A stretch of DNA of 64,000 nucleotides from Epinephelus fuscoguttatus (taxonomy: Eukaryota > Chordata > Actinopteri > Perciformes > Serranidae): contig NC_064759.1 of the NCBI RefSeq assembly GCF_011397635.1, positions 15,086,428 to 15,150,427 of the forward strand. Direction: 5' to 3'. The translations under genes and the position numbers were made by a program. This document shows positions 62,243 to 64,000 of this stretch, one piece after another (position 1 is the first letter of the stretch; every line of letters starts with the position of its first letter). The notes under the pieces are model-generated. The model saw only the letters and a program-made list of their open reading frames with translations. It ran no database searches and was not told where the DNA came from.

Positions 62243-63725
62243 TTTATTTCATAAATTCCTTTTGATTTTTTTTTTTCATTTTACTTTTCAAATGTGAATG
62301 TTCACAGTCATCACCACACAAAATTCAACCTTACCCGATAAAAGAGATATTTTTCTTGTTGATATAAAATAACAATAAATTCATCAAACTAAATTAAAAG
62401 AACAGCATGGAGCATGTCGTCAAGTCCCATTTTTTTTCTTCCTTTCATTCATTGAAATAATTGTCTTTTTTTTTTTTTTTTTTTTTAAAGCATCAGTAGC
62501 TCTCCCTCCCCAAAGGACAGAGGGATGAAACAGGTGGACAGTGGTGCTCTGGGACACCTGGACACCAGGGATCTCATGAAATGTGTGATTGGGAAAAAAA
62601 TAACTAATGCTTCTGATTAGCAAAAAAAATAAAAAAATGATTGGCAGAGAAATGTGTGACCCTTATAATACCTCATTTGAAATCCCAACATTACATATTA
62701 TTAATACAAGTGACAATTTTTAAAACAAAAATAATGGATGTCATTTCTTCCTCTCTGAGTCACTGAAATAATTTGGGACACAGGAAAAATGGAGACCGAT
62801 ATTGATACATATACACAGAAACAGGCATTTGCACTATTGCATACTTGCACACTCACAAATGAGCATTCATATTCTCACATTGCTGCAAACACACATTCAA
62901 CAAACATCCCATCATTTTCCCCGTCGGACCACAGATGTCAGAACTCTCTTTAGTTTTCTATGATAGTAAGGAAGGGGGGAAAATAAGCATTTGATTTAAA
63001 TGGCATAATCGTGTGATCTTCCTTGTTTATTTGTTCCCAAAAATTGGAAAAAAATAAATTACATTTAACATTAAATTAAATTAAAAGTGAAATAGTTTGA
63101 CCACATTGTGCCTTGAATGTTAATGCAGGTTTTTCAGTCCATATCTCAGTCTGGAGTTCGTTTAAAATTCATCCTTCATGCACTCGTTTCATTTCAGTGG
63201 TTCAGTGTTTGTCTTCATTCTAGAGGGAGAGAAGAGGAAGAGGCAGGTACGACAGTTTCACTGTTCAGTTTGTTAGTGGCTAAGTCCCCTCTCCCTCTGT
63301 CTCTCTCTCAGTGCAGTAATATTACAACAGAGTGACACTACTGAAGAAGCCTGCCCTCACAGACTTACCTTCATCTCAAGACAGGACTGAAAAAAAGACA
63401 AAAAACAAAAAAAAACCCAACAACATGAAGAACGATACAGAACAGGATTAAAACAAAATAAATAGATCTCTTTTTCCCGCCCCAAAACAACCCAAAACTG
63501 AAATGAAAGGAACTAAATGTGGAAAATTATTCTGAAATGAAATAATGCTTTCCAAGGAAAAGATAAACAAAATTTTTGATTTTTTGTTTTTTTTTTCTTT
63601 AAATATAGAGATGTACACATTTTTTCTTTTTGGACACAAATTGTGTTGGGGGGGGGTGAATGAAGGGGGCAGCAGGTACGACAGAGGAGGTTGAAACAGG
63701 TGAGCAAAGTAGTGGTGACACTTCC
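62243..63725 (-). other. Probable 3' UTR of the epsin-like gene
   Basis: No coding frame of note. An AATAAA on the minus strand at 62243-62248 gives a 3' UTR of about 1.5 kb from the stop at 63726-63728. Several A/T and G homopolymer runs (62467-62486, 63650-63657). Confidence 0.5.
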
Positions 63726-64000
63726 TCAAAGAAGAAAAGGGTTGGTGCTCGCTCCCGTCGTTCCTCCGCCTCCCACTGACCCTCCTGCCCCCATCACTCC
63801 TCCTGTTCCAGCGGGCCCACCCAAAATCAGCTGAGGAGGCGCTGTGCCTCCGGGCCCCAACAGAGCCGAGCCCGGGGGGGCCATAGGTGAGAGCCCGCTG
63901 TAGGGCATGCCCATGGGGCTGGCCTGCATCATGCCCAGGCCCATTCCTGGAGCCCCCATACCCACACTCATTGGGCCCATGCCCATTCCGGGTTGCACCA
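63726..64000 (-). CDS. Endocytic adaptor C-terminus ending NPFLL (epsin-like), 5' part outside window
   Basis: The reading frame is open to the window edge and ends ASTNPFLL-stop. About 91 residues are visible. They are rich in Met, Gly and Pro (GMGMGPMSVGMGAPGMGLGM, LSPMAPPG). The C-terminal NPF motif binds EH-domain proteins (EPS15, intersectin) in clathrin-coated pits. Epsin-1 ends TNPFLL, and EPN1 neighbours ISOC2 in human 19q13.42, which supports an epn1 identity. AGFG or AP180 family members also have NPF tails, and the Met/Gly richness is not typical of mammalian EPN1, so the symbol is left blank. No ENTH domain is in view. Confidence 0.55.
   Translation of the reverse strand, partial: VQPGMGMGPMSVGMGAPGMGLGMMQASPMGMPYSGLSPMAPPGSALLGPGGTAPPQLILGGPAGTGGVMGAGGSVGGGGTTGASTNPFLL

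Overview
The window is vertebrate nuclear DNA from a ray-finned fish, most likely a percomorph teleost (inference). Genes are split by short GT-AG introns. Intergenic and intronic DNA is full of typical teleost repeats: a Tc1 element, many small inverted-repeat DNA transposons, a tRNA-derived SINE, L2-like LINE pieces and microsatellites. The protein genes match vertebrate families throughout. I saw no bacterial or viral genes, CRISPR arrays, rRNA or intact tRNA genes.

Layout, left to right. (1) About 0.1-16.3 kb, minus strand: a divergent JIP3/JIP4-family scaffold gene. 25 coding exons can be traced, and its 3' end runs off the left edge. A 1.6-kb Tc1 transposon and a hAT-like element sit in its introns. 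(2) 18.1-18.6 kb, minus: a single-exon tmem100-like gene. (3) 19-26 kb: a transposon-rich gap with a PIF/Harbinger-like MITE, a SINE, a palindromic MITE, a hammerhead-ribozyme-like motif, a hAT MITE with a perfect 8-bp target duplication, and a three-level nest of insertions. (4) 26.7-31.2 kb, plus: a recoverin/visinin photoreceptor calcium sensor. (5) 34.2-39.6 kb, minus: a gsg1l2-like claudin-superfamily gene with a foldback element in its first intron. (6) 44.0-49.3 kb, minus: atg12. (7) 49.4-53.2 kb, plus: isoc2, head-to-head with atg12 across a CCAAT-rich gap. (8) 53.4-62.1 kb, plus: a forkhead gene of the FoxJ2/3 group. (9) 62.2-64.0 kb, minus: the last coding exon and 3' UTR of an endocytic-adaptor gene ending in NPFLL (epsin-like), tail-to-tail with the forkhead gene.

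The genes are not one functional unit. The order does preserve two ancient neighbourhoods: recoverin with GSG1L2 (human 17p13.1) and ISOC2 with EPN1 (human 19q13.42). These placements are from memory of human maps, not from a search. Coding exons were joined by hand from splice signals, reading phase and family resemblance. Every internal junction reported keeps the frame.
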